From the NCBI GenBank assembly GCA_036674765.1, contig JARVKI010000038.1:124001-188000 (forward strand): 64,000 nt of DNA, read 5' to 3'. Positions 34,685 through 46,982 of the stretch are shown in pieces. The notes under the pieces are model-generated. The model had not been told where the DNA came from, did no database searches, and worked only from the letters and a program-made list of their open reading frames with translations. Position 1 is the first letter of the stretch. The number at the start of each line of letters is the position of its first letter. Position numbers and translations under genes: made by a program. This DNA comes from Seiridium cupressi (taxonomy: Eukaryota; Ascomycota; Sordariomycetes; Amphisphaeriales; Sporocadaceae).

Positions 34685-35290
34685 TCGCCCAAGTAGCATA
34701 TACAAGGAAAGGAGAATTCGACGAGAACAGGATATCGAGCCGAAAGCCTCACCAAGCCGAGATCTGGAGGATGAAAGGTTAGCTTAAGTTACGGGACTCG
34801 GGTCAAAGTCATAGATGTGGCAGGCAACGTGCAATAATGCACCCGAAAACGTGTGCTCATGAAATGATGTACATGAAGAGCAAATATGCTCAAATCCGCT
34901 TGGGACGATTTGCGCTAGGTACCATGCCAATAAGAAGGCAAAAAATATACCCTAGCAGCGCAATGCGACAGCGCCGCCGATGACCGAATTATGAAACTGA
35001 TCCTGAACACCTGCCATTTGGTGATATAAATCGTGTGATCAGATCTAGCTGTCCGATCCGCGCCAACACACGAGTTCTCCTGGTTGCCATGTGCATGTAT
35101 GAACGCCCCAACTGGTATCTTCCTCTTAACGATGTTTGCCGCTCATGTGTTAGAATAAAACGAATGCTCATAGCCATATGGTCTGATCCTCTGGACAACA
35201 GCCGTTTCCGCATATACACTCTTGATAATCGTTTGGAGTCTCCAATAATTTCCCTTTTCGTAGGCTCTGGACCCGCACTGTTGGACTGAT
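34685..35290. other. Intergenic between convergent genes
   Basis: 3' flanks of Mago nashi and the Gid4 gene; no coding region or RNA gene seen. Confidence 0.5.
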
Positions 35291-36633
35291 TCACCTAAAC
35301 TCCATAGCTCCAAAGCAACCCCTATCTTCAACATGCTTTAATTCCAACTGCTGGAACCTGAGATCTCGAGTCAGCGTTTTCAAAAGACTATACAGTTGTC
35401 CTCAGGAAACCAAGGTTGAACTTACTTTTCGCTCTTCGCATGGAAATAAATTCCGCTCACTGTCCCCGACTTCTGGTTGAAACAAATATAGTAGAACCCC
35501 TCGAAACTGGCGCCATTAATCGTCCTAACCCTATGGTCCGGCACGAGGAAACGTTCCTTCCACCTCATGAATATGTTCTCTTTTGAACCCAGGTGTGGAA
35601 TAGCAACATTGCCACCTTTCCGTACGGTCTTGGCGTACGGTCTAAAGGCAGTGAATTTGTTCCAATGTGAGACATCAATCTTGTCCGTGGCGCCCCAGTC
35701 TGGGTGGTTCGTGATAAATCCGTACTTGGAGCCGATGATCTCCCCTTCGAAGAAAGTTGTCAAAGTCGGGTTGTCTTCGGTGAGACCTAGAACCATGGAT
35801 ATTAGTCGGGTGTCACACTCACGGACCCAGACTGAGAGGTGTTGCGCAGCACAGAAATGCAAGGTTCCGATAGGATTGTAACTGACCTTGAATTCTCAGA
35901 TAGCCACACAAGGATGATTCCCTTAGATCAACATACTTGACCTCGACCTGTACATCGTAGATCTGCCTTTCTGACTGCTGCGTGCCGTGGAACTTGCTGC
36001 CCGGCCGTAGGTAGGATGACGAGGTGGTAGGTATTAACTGCGAGCTATAGATCAGTTATGTATTCTAACTGAGGATGCACCTCGCCGCCGGCTGGCGCTT
36101 ACCCTAACGTTGGAGTATTCGTAACCCATGGATGGCGTGGAGTAGTCATCTTGAAGCCTGCTATTTGATGATGCCATATCGTCTGTCTTATCGTTATCCG
36201 CGCTCACGGGGGAAATCATGTCGAAAGCCGAGCTGCCGCGATCCGACGCATTGCGCACCTTGGGCCTATCGTCGCCAGGTGTGACGGCATGGTCTGTTTC
36301 CATGGTTTTACTACTGGCTTGTGAGGGGCCGTCCACGTCGGGGTCCTCAGATATTGGTCTCGATGCATCACCGCTCCTAGAATCTGGACGAGGCGACTCG
36401 GTATTTGATCTCGAAACAGCATCGACATCGACATCCTCTGCCATGGCCGTCGATGACTCGGCTACTGCGCTGACAGGTTCTGGTGATGACGAGTCGCTGT
36501 CTACATGCATCTCCTCCAGTCCGTCATTGTCAGGCCGCCAGGAAGACGTCGATGCACGTAGTTCATCTGGGCACGAGGAGCTGTGCGATCGGGGCGGTAG
36601 TTCAGGCGGTGGATTGCTGGACGGGGTCGGCAT
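35291..36633 (-). CDS. GID4: GID/CTLH E3 ligase substrate receptor Gid4 (Vid24)
   Basis: Exons 36103-36633, 35887-36037, 35426-35786 and 35291-35357 join in phase to 369 residues. The first 180 residues are low-complexity, rich in Ser, Pro and Asp, with no domain. The Vid24 domain follows: LRPGSKFHGTQQSERQIYDV, LCGYLRIQGLTEDNPTL, TTFFEGEIIGSKYGF, HWNKFTAF, NIFMRWKERFLVPDH and ASFEGFYYICFNQ, ending KHVEDRGCFGAMEFR. Gid4 is the barrel-shaped receptor that binds N-terminal Pro degrons and hands gluconeogenic enzymes such as fructose-1,6-bisphosphatase to the GID ubiquitin ligase on glucose return. The long disordered N-terminus exceeds the yeast form and may carry regulatory phosphorylation sites. 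Start at the ATG 36633; a GTG-led upstream extension of the frame is ignored. Confidence 0.95.
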
Positions 36634-38349
36634 GGCTGCTATTAGTCGTAGGTGACGGTATAGTATCAGGTGCAGCTGCAGCGGCACGCGATAGGCGCGT
36701 AGGGCGTTGGAACCTTAACAACAATTACTGGCAAGGCAGATGACCGCCGGTCGGAAGCCACGAAAGATAATAACGACAAGGTAGAAGAAGATACAATTGG
36801 GGGGAGCAGCAGGTTCAGGTGAATTGACAAGCAGTTGCGATGACAGAAGCTGGGCCGATTGACGTTGGGTCTATGCGCACGGCTCTAGCTCTAGAGTCGG
36901 GTGGACGGGATGAGGTCGTGCTGTTGGTGACTTGGCTCGTTCAGGGTCGACAAGCGAACGAACGATGCAAGCGGGCCGCCTAATAACCCAGGAGTGGGAT
37001 GGAATGCAACTGATCGGCAGAGCTCAAGAGGCGGCAAGAACCCACAGCGCATCGTCTGTTTGTAGTGGACTTCCTTGGGCAGAGGGCGAGGAAGATGGCG
37101 AGATCGATGTTCTCCTCATGTGTACCTATTATAAGAGAACGAAGAGGATTGGCGAGATGGTTCGGGCGCATGGATGCGTTACAATAATTCCAGTAGTCGA
37201 GCTATCAGTCAATTTGTTAACCAAGATCACTGGAAGAACAGTGAGCCAGCTCCAGCTACGTTGGACCGGGGGGTGGGTGCGGTTTGCTGGAGGATCAAAG
37301 GGAGAATTGGAATGATTCAAGTAGCTGCAGGGTATGACGCCTGAATTTCATGGGGGAGAGGGGCCTGCAATGGCGCTTGCTAGGTCACGTCAACCGCTTC
37401 TGACGTTGCCGTCTCAGAGGCATGATTGGCTAACGCAACGGCGTCTACGTGCCCCTTCGACCTAGAAGAGCCTGGACATTCCATTCTGCAAATGCATGGC
37501 TTTCAGCCACAGAAGCTGGTCAGGATGCAATGCAACTTTATGCACTGAAATCTAATTCCCGCATGCACTTTCGACTGCTCCTTACACATGTCGAAGCAGG
37601 TGACAACTGTGTACTCGCATGCTGGGACAGGTTACACTATGCTGCCGTCAGTGAACCTTCCCAGTGGCATCTGAGTAAGCTTCTGCTGTGCCCACCTGAG
37701 TTGCAGTCTGCGCTAGGTACATTGATGTAAAGACACGAGGCCTCTGACACCCGGTGCTGGGGGCTGTTTCCTGTCTCTAGTACCGTCTCATACACTGAAC
37801 TTTGGCATCTACGAAAGATTCTAGATTCCATAGCATCGCGAACGTGCAGATTCTTGCTCCAGTTCTACAGATGTATTACTTACTCGCAAGTCGTGCTCAA
37901 AAGTCTGCGCCGTTTCAAACACAAGGCAACGTTCTCGAAGCCCCCAACGAAGGTACCGTAGACCCCCACAACGCAGTGTGGTACTTGAAGGTTAAGGTTC
38001 CGCATGGCTCGTCGTCATGGTTGAATTATCTGGCACGCGACAATAAAGCTTAACGACAGCATCCGGCATCTTGATGGACCCATCTGTTGACAAGGATTTG
38101 GCATCTTTCGTTGTACCAGTCATGGCACGGCATCATTTGGCAGCATCATCACAGCGATGCTACTGACCTCGAACAGCGTCCGTCAGTACCAGCGATCAGG
38201 CCGGCCCTGGTTTCACACAGGGTGTGACGCGCCCATCCGGAGGCTTCTTGTAACGGGAGAGCGTCGTCTCGTAATCGGGAGCAACGCCAAATTAAACATT
38301 GTCAGCCCATCAGAAGTCGAGGAACGCGTGAGGGATGCCGTTCAACGGA
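36634..38349. other. Intergenic; Gid4 promoter and Trm11 3' flank
   Basis: 1.7 kb with only short weak open frames on both strands. Poly-purine stretch near 36755-36810. No convincing gene found. Confidence 0.5.
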
Positions 38350-39808
38350 TCATTTTGAAGCTGCCTCAGGAGCAGCATCAACGGCAGCAGGCGTGCGGAA
38401 AGCATTGAAGTAGTGTCGCCTAAAATCGTTGAGCTCATCTGCCGTGACTCCGTTGGTTTGCACTCGTTCCTTCCTCTGTGCCAGGGCAGTAGCATCGACC
38501 TCTGAATCTGGCAGGCGACGGTAGGTTATAAGCCTCCGTGACCATTTGTTGAAGACTTGTACGCAGACAGACACGATCTCCATGCACGGATGGGTAGGTA
38601 CGCCGATGGCCTGGTCTGCATCGTTGGCAGTGGGCATCCAAAAGGCAAGCCGTCCGTTATCAACGAGTCTGTCTGTCGCGAACTGTAGGATGTTGTCAAG
38701 CATTGCATTGAAGCTATACGGCTTCTTTGGTGGTACGAAATCCTCGTTTCTACTCGCAGTCAATACCATATGACAGATCAACGTCCCCCAGACGACTTAC
38801 TTGTAGAATAGCTTTCCCTTTTCTATCACGTAGTTGTACTTCTCTGGGTCTCGGACACCGAGCACTTTGAGGCCTTCTCGTACTCCGTACGGCGGATCAC
38901 ATATGATTCCGTCCAAGATCCTGGCCTGTCGCAAAGGCGTGTGCGTCAAATCGCAAGCAAACATCTCTCCCATCAGATGCTCTAGTCCATACTGCTTGAA
39001 GTTGCCCTTGAGACTCTTTTTTTCGCTTTCGCCTCGGATGCTGCGCCCGTCAATATCGCTCCCCCATGCCAACGCGCCGAATTGCGCGCAAGCAATCGGA
39101 AAACTACCAGTCCCAACAAAAGGGTCATAAAAGAACTTTCCTGGTCCGGCCAGTGCCATGTTTGCCGAGACCAAAGCCAGCTCACTATCCATCGAGGTTG
39201 TCGATATATATCCCCTCTTTTTAAGATCAAAAGTCATTATCAAGTCTCGGACTGATTTTGTGATGAAGCGGCCAAAGTGCACCTTGAGAGGAGCAGGAAG
39301 ATTTCGGGTGACGGCCTGGAAATCCCATTGCTCGAAAAGCACAAAATCTTGCTCTGGGTCATGCATTTTGATCTCACCCTCAAAGGCCAGGTATGCAAAC
39401 GAGTTGATGAGCTCTAATCTCTTCTTGTTAGACCTGGTACCTTGATATGCGTCTATAGAGAACTTGAAGGTGCATTGTTTGTAATTTGGCCATATATGTG
39501 CGGTTCGTTGTTTGACGTCCTCATGGAGTTCCTCGAGAGTGTTCCCAGTGCCCCAATGCTCGTGTATACTCTGAGCTAGAATGGAGCGACTCATGAGGAA
39601 GCGTGCAGCCTCTTCTGAGGGTAGCTCGACGATGCAGTAGGGAGACTGGAATGCCATCAGTCCATGAAGACAATACGACTGCTAATTTGCGCACCTCTAA
39701 ATCGTAATGAATGACCTTCATCTCGAATTTGCCTAGCTCGGCAAGTGCCTGAATCTCGGGAAGCCGAAATGTCTCGTGAGACTGGCTGAAGCGAATTAGG
39801 TACTCCAT
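38350..39808 (-). CDS. TRM11: tRNA (guanine10-N2)-methyltransferase catalytic subunit Trm11
   Basis: Exons 39695-39808, 38801-39645 and 38350-38749 join in phase to 452 residues. An N-terminal THUMP-type region is followed by the methyltransferase fold: KKRGYISTTSMDSELALV, SAM-binding FYDPFVGTGSFPIACAQFG, DIDGRSIRG, and the catalytic N-methylating motif DPPYG in DGIICDPPYGVREG. With the adaptor Trm112 it makes m2G at position 10 of tRNAs. The C-terminal 40 residues are variable. The gene shares a 375 bp upstream region with the RNase P/MRP subunit gene on the other strand. Confidence 0.95.
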
Positions 39809-40183
39809 GTTGCGATTTCTCACAGGACCCAGCCCGTGTAGAGTCTCCAGGAAAACTGATCGCAACCTGGGTTGGCCGTGGGAAAATTTACATTCACAGA
39901 ACCGAGAACGAACATCCAAAGAATGTTAGAATCCCAGCGGAAGAAATATGATGCCTGTGCCTGTGACTGCCAATTTTCCCGAATTAGGTCGGACTTGCAG
40001 AGCGTTTTGCTGTGGGCCAATAAATGCCCATCTGCGATAGGTGCATCGCGCGCGTTTTAGTGCATAACTCGTCTCGATTCTTTCTCTCCAAGAAAATAGT
40101 AGTCCAACCTAGAACTGCTTTCGACATGCGCCCTTCGACAACTCAGAGACCGCTTCTGCTTGTTGTCTTCCCAGCGTTTCACG
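39809..40183. promoter_or_regulatory. Bidirectional promoter, Trm11 and Rpp40
   Basis: 375 bp between two divergent tRNA-maturation genes. Too short for two fully separate promoters, so shared control is likely. No named motif is obvious. Confidence 0.6.
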
Positions 40184-41463
40184 ATGCTGCCATTCCCGAC
40201 GCCGAGCGTCTACCAGTCCTCAAAATGCTTCGTTACCTACGGCACAATGGCTCACCCGGATCCGAAGCAACTCCCTTCCAAGGGGAAGCCGTGGAGTGCG
40301 CTACTTGGAAGTAATTTCATTCACAAGGTATGTGTGGCTTGTTTATTTCGGGCTACAGGATGATCCTGACATGGCGCAGGTGGACCTTATAATTCCACAA
40401 GAGTCGGTAGAAAGACTCAGGATGAAGCTTGCGCAAGATGCGTATGTTCCTACGTCCTATCGAGTCATCATGAAGCTCGGTGATATACTTGACGGTGAAT
40501 TTTTTACTCAGTATATTAAAGTGGGAAATATCATGATGCTCTCGGAAGGCAACATGGCTCAAGGCAATGTTTTCTCGCTGAAGGACGGTACGTCGTGTAG
40601 TCTGCATCTTTGAAACCGTTCTGACCTTGTATCTAGGTATACTTACAATGTTCCTGGAGAAGGAGATGTACGAGCGGGCAGGCCTTGTCGGTCAACCTCA
40701 CGGAGTGAAGGGAAAGCGTGGTCTCAAACCGAGGTGGGGTATGTTCAGATATCATTGACCAGCTGTGATGCTGCCACTTACACTAGTCCAGTTGTCCGGT
40801 ATGATTTACGAGCACCAGCAAGCTTTCCAGGGAAAAAGGGATATGACAGGTTATTACATGCGTGCAATAATGTCTTCAACAAGCCCGTCACATGGTTATT
40901 CCATCGACGATCTAGCAGTAAGTTGATATTCGTCCCCTCGATCGGCAACAGCTAATGTGAATGCAGCACCTGATCCGGATCCATTGCTCCAATACTTCCC
41001 AACCAAGTATACCTCGGCGCCTTTCTTCTCCGAGGAGATCCGTGTAGATACACCCTCTCTAGAACTCCCTGGAGAGGCACTTGCAAATGGCGGCAGACCA
41101 CAGCTCGAGGAGTTTGCAACAGACATTTACGAGTGGCTTTCGCTTGTAAGGCTCCAAAGTCCGAGAGTCGAGAGCGGCGACAGTATCGATTCATTCTTGT
41201 CGCGATATCTCGTCCCAGCCAACTCGGCAGGATTGCAACAAGCTACGCTGTGCAAGGTCAGTTGGCAAGGCTTCATCGCGCCGGGCTGGGCGAGACAGAC
41301 TTTGTCGGATATCATCCTTACCATCTCTTCTCGCTCCTGGTTCTCTCTAAGTGTCACATCCTTGAGTCAGGGTATAAAGGGTGACAGCTCTGATTGTACC
41401 ATACTCCGACCGCCTAATGCACCTGGGGAATACCTTCTCTGGGATGTACATGGACACGAGTGA
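40184..41463 (+). CDS. RNase P/MRP protein subunit Rpp40-like
   Basis: Exons 40184-40327, 40380-40587, 40637-40738, 40792-40917 and 40967-41463 join in phase to 358 residues. Conserved blocks are SVYQSSKCFVTYGTMAHPDP, KQLPSKGKPWSALL, YRVIMKLGDILDGEFF, GNIMMLSEGNMAQGNVFSL, EKEMYERAGLVGQPHGVKGK and KPVTWLF. These match the fungal branch of the Rpp40 family, a protein subunit of nuclear RNase P and RNase MRP involved in tRNA 5' processing and rRNA maturation. It has no catalytic role itself. The ATG at 40184 is chosen because the protein block starts there. Its stop is 31 bp from the stop of the convergent ankyrin gene. Confidence 0.88.
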
Positions 41464-41494
41464 GCGCGAAAGCTATGCGATTGGACCCGAGCTC

Positions 41495-42145
41495 TTAATT
41501 TTGTCTTTGGCGGACGTTGCGGTCATCTAAGTTCTCCCCCGACAATGCATCTTGAACGAGCTGCCGCAATTCGGCCTGGCCAGCTTCTGTGTGGAAATCA
41601 TCGCGCTCGGCCAGTTCCTCGATCCGCCTTCGGAACTCGGGGTCAATCTCGGCGTCGTTCTCCTCGGCTGGCGCAGCAGTGCTTAGAGATACAGCCATGC
41701 CCTCGGGCGGGGGTGGAAGGTCATCGGTGTGCCCGTTGATGCCGGAGCCGTTGAGCAGACTCCCGCTGCGACTACTCTCGACCTCCTTCAGATATGCGGC
41801 CACTTGAGGGAAATCCGCCTCCTCGATGATCTTGTCCAGGGCTGTCTGACCGTCGGCATTTTTGGCAGATTGGTCGATCTGCAGTTCTTCGACTAGAACC
41901 TTGGCAGCATCAACCGTCTCGACGACGAAGAGTGCAGTCTCTTCATCTTCATCGCGTAGATCGACGTCCACGCTAAACTCGCGGATTAGGGAGCGCAAGA
42001 GATCGAGATGGTTGTAGCTAGCAGCTGCATGAACGAGCGAGTAGCCGTGCTCGTCCTGTCCTGATGCCAAGGCAGGATTTCCGCGAAGGAGAGTGAGCAA
42101 AGCCTCGGGATTGTCGGCAGCGAGAAGATATGGGTTGTTTGCCAT
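41495..42145 (-). CDS. Ankyrin-repeat protein, Yar1-like
   Basis: Single exon of 216 residues from the ATG at 42145. Three to four ankyrin repeats fill residues 1-120 (NPEALLTLLRGNPALASG, DEHGYSLVHAAASYNHLDLL, DEDEETALFVVETVDAAKVL, NADGQTALDKIIEEADF). A linker with a Pro run and an acidic helical C-terminus follow. Size and layout resemble Yar1, the chaperone for ribosomal protein uS3 in yeast, but ankyrin proteins are hard to assign and this remains an inference. It is cytosolic or nuclear with no targeting signal. It is divergent from TRP4. Confidence 0.8.
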   Translation of the reverse strand: MANNPYLLAADNPEALLTLLRGNPALASGQDEHGYSLVHAAASYNHLDLLRSLIREFSVDVDLRDEDEETALFVVETVDAAKVLVEELQIDQSAKNADGQTALDKIIEEADFPQVAAYLKEVESSRSGSLLNGSGINGHTDDLPPPPEGMAVSLSTAAPAEENDAEIDPEFRRRIEELAERDDFHTEAGQAELRQLVQDALSGENLDDRNVRQRQN

Positions 42146-42766
42146 TTTGTGTATCGTGCTGGTGCTGCAGAGATGGAAATCGGGTGGTCGAGGGATCGTC
42201 GTCGAGCTGTAGCAACAAGAGAAAAAACTCCAAATGCCCCTCCAGATGACGCAGATGCTGGACATGCTGAACCACCCCGCTGAGCGGTCCCAATTCCGCA
42301 GCCTGAGATGCTGAAAATGCCACGCTTTACCGCCCCCGTGCGCTAGAACCCCGCGACCACGGCGGAGCCAATGACTCCCAGTCCGTGTGCGATTGAACCC
42401 TGAAGCGGCTCGGCGCCTTGTACCTGATGAGCCTAATGTAGTAATCTGGAGCTTACTACTCACTCACGTTTTCAGGCTCAAGTCTTACACCGATGCTGAA
42501 CGAGTAAATGCGCACAAGTTCATTTAGCATTACTATAATTCGTACACCACCCTGTGGATCATACTACATAACTCTCAATTCTCTTTGCTCAAACTCTTTC
42601 TGCTATACTTCTCATTCGTCTTGTGGCCCCAAAAGTAACTCATCGTCCCACCATATCCATCCCCAGGTTCATTGACTCCAAGATACAACACACCAATTGT
42701 GAGTTCAGTGTTGGTTCGTGATTGCCTCAGCTTTCGAACAGTCACGTCTCAGTCGCAAACGTCAAG
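42146..42766. promoter_or_regulatory. Divergent promoter, ankyrin gene and TRP4
   Basis: 621 bp. A TGACTC sequence at 42673-42678, about 90 bp upstream of the TRP4 ATG, matches six of seven bases of the Gcn4/CPC1 site TGACTCA used in general amino-acid control. Confidence 0.5.
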
Positions 42767-44075
42767 ATGGCTGGGACATTGCCTCAGCCAAATGCCATTT
42801 CAGCCCAGGACCAGCCAGCCATAGTGGATATTCGTCCCCTACTACAAAGACTATGGCCAGATCCGACCGCATCGCAGGTCACAGCGAAGGAGATCGCTGC
42901 CGCAATCGCATTGATCTTCACCAACAATCTCAGCCCTGTCCAGACTGGCTCTCTCCTCACAGCTCTACATTTCACCGGCTGGGATCGGAGGGCAGATGTC
43001 TTGGCCGAAGCTTCAGCCGCCATGCGCAACGCATCGGCCCCAATCGACTTCCAGACCTTGAACGAAGTTGTGCAAAGAAAGGCGAGGAAAGAGGGACGAT
43101 ACCATGGCGGGCTCGTAAGTTTGGGTGTGGCCTCGAAGACGCCGACTTACTAACATTGGGTTCTAGTGCGATATTGTAGGCACAGGAGGTGACTCACACA
43201 ACACCTTCAATATCTCTACGACCTCCTCGATTCTGGCTTCCACGCTCCTGCTGATGGGCAAGCATGGGAACCGTGCATCGACCTCCAAGTCGGGGTCAGC
43301 AGATTTGCTTATGTGCATGACGCCTCGGTCTGCGCCCCTGGCTCGAATCACTCCCAAAACCATTGCGCAAGTTTACGAGAAGACCAACTACGCCTTTCTC
43401 TTCGCCCCTGTGTTTCACCCTGGGATGAAGTATGTCGCACCTATTCGCAAGGAGCTGGGCTGGCGAACAATCTTCAATCTGCTTGGGCCTCTGAGTAATC
43501 CCCTTCATGACGCCATCGAAGTACGGATGCTGGGTGTCGCCCGTGACGATATGGGACCGGTGTTTGCAGAAGCGCTCCGCCTGACTGGCTGCAAGAAGGG
43601 TCTAATAGTCTGCGGCGTGGAGCAATTGGACGAGGTCTCCTGTGCCGGCGAGTCTCTTTGCTGGCAGTTGGTGGAGCGCGCTGATGGTGTGGTTGAGATC
43701 GAACATTTTAGACTATCGCCAGAAGACTTTGGGCTTTCTAGGCACCCTCTGAGTACTGTCTCGCCCGGCAAAGAGCCCCACCAGAACGCCGAGATTTTGC
43801 GCAAGATCTTAGCCAATGAATTGCCCGACGATGATCCCATTCTCGAGTTTGTCCTCATCAATGCGGCTGCACTGTTTGTTACAAGCGGTATCTGCGATGC
43901 TGATACAAGTGACATGGGCCTAGGTGATGATGGAAAGGTGGTTACTGAGCGTGGCCCCGGCGATGGTCGCTGGAAGGAGGGTGTCAGGCGGGCACGGTGG
44001 GCTATCAAGAGCGGCGAGGCCTGGAAGCAGTGGGAGAGCTTCGTGGATGTCACGAACAGTTTCACCACTTCATAA
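42767..44075 (+). CDS. TRP4: Anthranilate phosphoribosyltransferase
   Basis: Exons 42767-43114 and 43167-44075 (52 nt intron) give 418 residues. The enzyme joins anthranilate and PRPP in the second committed step of tryptophan synthesis. Signatures: the N-terminal helical domain with LSPVQTGSLLTALHFTG, the PRPP-binding loop GTGGDSHNTFNIST, the KHGNRASTSKSGSADLL block and ARxxR-type FAPVFHPGMKYVAPIRKELG, RTIFNLLGPLSNP, and the metal-site-type DEVS motif in EQLDEVSCAGES. The length is close to the fungal norm, slightly above bacterial TrpD. A TGACTC element in its promoter suggests cross-pathway (CPC1) control. Confidence 0.96.
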
Positions 44076-45167
44076 TCTTGAGGAAAGTTTAGTTTCTGGT
44101 GGTACTGTAATCTGTTTCATGGTATGGTGTTGGGTACAAAAACGTTCTTGGGTCCCGGGCAGCAGCGTGAAGCAAGAATCGCGAGTATTGAAGGATAAGG
44201 AGACGAAATAAATTTGTTTGGCGACTCCATGACTTGGTTTCGTCTCACGGATCACTTGGCTAATTGAGGTGCGTGATCATCTCGAATAACGTGCATCGTC
44301 TTTCTTCAGTGAGTGATAATAGGCGGTTATGATAATGACCTAACTCTCGAGGCGAGGATTGCACACGACAGGAAATGCGTCCCGATATTAGTCCAATTCT
44401 CTTGCGACCTTTTTTTTAGGATTATTATAGTGTTGTACGTCATCTACTGTGCTTGGAAATCTACCTCGCACCATGCAAGGCTGTATGTATGGCTCGTGGA
44501 CTGACCTATGCTATATCGTAGTATTACAAGAGGGCTTTTTCGGGAATATTGGGCCTCTCTCCTGAACCAAGACTGTAACAGGAAAGAGGGCGGGAAGCGA
44601 CAGACGTTGCGGTAGCCGAGACCTAAGTTTGGTCTTTATGTTTGTCCTGGTATTTGAGGTTAGGCGAATCCTCTAAGTTAGGGATATATCGGAAGGGCAT
44701 TGTTGTGTCATAGGTGGCTTGTCGACTGATGGGAAACGGAACCCAAAGAAACTCGAACATGCTGTGTTCACAAGAAGTCTTCATCCTTGAGTACCTCATC
44801 AACTTAAAACTTGCGCACTGTATTGATGTTCGTCCGTAACCTGAGATAACTGAACTGAACTACTGTGTCTCGGGTTTCAGGTATAAGGGTCGCCCGTTGG
44901 TCCTGGAGAGTCTTCTCACCTGAGTCGGGTCCGTTGCAGCCTTATGCTTCCGAAGAGTAAACCGATTCAGGATGCCATGTCCATCATTCCTCCACCTTTC
45001 CATCACCTAGCCTAACCAGTGCGTCGGCTAGTCGTAAAAAAGGCCAGGGATAGCATACTATTCTGAAAATCGCGTGTAGCAGAATATATAAGAACATCAC
45101 CCACGCATAAACGAACACTCGGTGTCGGCTGCATGAACATGTGATCGGGTAGATTCTTCAGCCTTCG
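44076..45167. other. Intergenic between convergent genes
   Basis: 1.1 kb, moderately AT-rich; no supported coding sequence, RNA gene or repeat. Confidence 0.5.
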
Positions 45168-46982
45168 TCATCGATCCTCCTCCTCAACCAGGAGCCCCTC
45201 TTCATCAGGGGGGAAATTGATCATGCTAGGATTAACGTACCCGAGACCAATAAAGTCTGTATGATCAGGAGTAGAGCCAGGCAACCCGCTCGTCGGTGGC
45301 AAGTATAGGTCGAATATCGGGTACAAGGAATCCCAAGTATTTGCAGCTGGTGTGTCATGTAGGTCAATCTCGTTCTCGCTGACATGATGTTCTGGAATGC
45401 CATTTGAGGTAGTAGCGTCCAGTCGACGTGCAGAAGGAGAGATATTTCCATACGAGGCTTTGTCCGCTGGACGCATGTAGGTTTGTACTTGAGAAGAAGA
45501 GCTCGAGAAATTGATGGGGGTGCCGTGGAACCCCCCCCATTTCGAGGCCGCTTCGACGGATGTGTAACTCGTTTCCACATAGGTCTCAGAGGTATCCCCC
45601 ATGCCAATCCCAGAGTCCACAGTTGGAGGTTTCCTGGAGATTGTGGCACTCAATGGCTTGTTACAGTACATAGAATCGGCGTGAGCATCAAGGTCTGATG
45701 ATTTGCTCGAAGACTCGTCCTGGCCCAACTTTGTCGAGCTCGATTCCTTGATAAGCTGGAGTTGCTTGAACCGATGGTCTAGTCGAGAGTCTAATGCAGA
45801 CGAGCAGTAGATCATTGAAGAATAATAGAAGCCCGGGGCATGGTCTTGGCTCGTTAGCACGATATAACTACAAGAGCAGAAATGATTGGCGGTGCGCTTA
45901 CACATTCCTGGGATCTGGGGATTGTGTGCTTCTCCCCACAAAGCCTCACATATCATATCCCAAGCCCTCTGGATAGAGACCTTAGAGTTGTTAAAGTTGA
46001 GTTTGAGGAACTGCTCGTGTTGGATTTGGCTCATCCACAAGGGCTCATCTGCTGTGGGGTTATTATTTTCCTGGCAGAGTTCCCTGTGAGTCTTGGCTTT
46101 CTCCTCGTTTTTGAGGCGTTGACGGCACTTGTGGCACCGGGAGTCAAGGCTATGATCATGCTTCAGATGCATCCTACCACACAGGTTAGGTCCCGGGCCA
46201 TAACAGAAGTGGGAGGTCTCGGATCTCAAGACAAGCCATCGCTATGGAGGCTGATGACATCAAGATCAGAGGCTTGAGGCCAGTGGTGATTACGGTGAAG
46301 TAAAAGATAATGCAATCCTTGACTTACTTCAATTTCCTCAAGTTCTCGAAGCCCCAGCCTTCCGTGCAGTGTCCCTTAATGAACTTGTGTCTTCCTGGTT
46401 CATATTTGGAAAACGGGCACGCGAAATAGGTGGAATAGTCTTTTGGGTACTCGTCCATAATATCCAATACGAATTGACAATGACTGCCCGCTCGAGATGG
46501 GCTCGGCGAAGTCGTCTTCTCTCGCGCTCGCTTGGACATCCTTGCTACCGATAGGCTTTCGAGCTTCCGAATGCAGATTGGTAACTTGCAACAGCAGACT
46601 GAGCTTTGTGTTTATGCCGCGATGGGTCGGAGCTGGAAGACCTAAAGAGTGGTTGTTCTATCCAGTTGATGATCGCTTTCCTGCCAGGATCGCCGTACGA
46701 GTTGTCTGGTGTCGGGCTTCGCTTGCCAGACCTCGAAGATGTGGCAGTCTTCGAATAGTGAGACGAACTACTCCTGCCGAGCTTGAAATCAGTACCAGTC
46801 AAGCCCAGGTACTAACAGTCGGGCCATTTGGCGGGCAGGGGATCAGAATGCTCGAGAAATGGGGAACAACAGAGCTCAGAGATTCGGGCGTGGTAGAACC
46901 TCGAGCCCGCAGCATTCGGCGGGCTAGGATCGTGGCAGACAGAGTCACAGAGAATGGGAACAATGTGGGCTACTCACGGCAT
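45168..46982 (-). CDS. C2H2-like zinc-finger protein
   Basis: Best model: exons 46978-46982, 46549-46773, 46328-46483, 45902-46173 and 45168-45844, phase-consistent, 444 residues. The first coding exon is only ATGCC before a GTGAGT donor; the second intron has a weak donor (GTAGCA). A shorter alternative starts at the ATG at 46539. The core resembles fungal C2H2-type proteins: YSTYFACPFSKYEPGRHKF, then GFENLRKLKMHLKHDH and a second Cys/His group CHKCRQRL...THRELC. Flanks are Ser-rich and disordered, with DSGIGMGDT in the C-terminal half, a feature of this family. It is likely nuclear, but DNA binding is unproven. The 57 nt intron at 45845-45901 is in frame and stop-free, so retention is possible. 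Confidence 0.7.

Noticed and set aside
46545..46802. Separate small gene upstream of the C2H2-like gene
   Set aside because: Splice phases join it to the C2H2-like gene, so it is better explained as an upstream exon.
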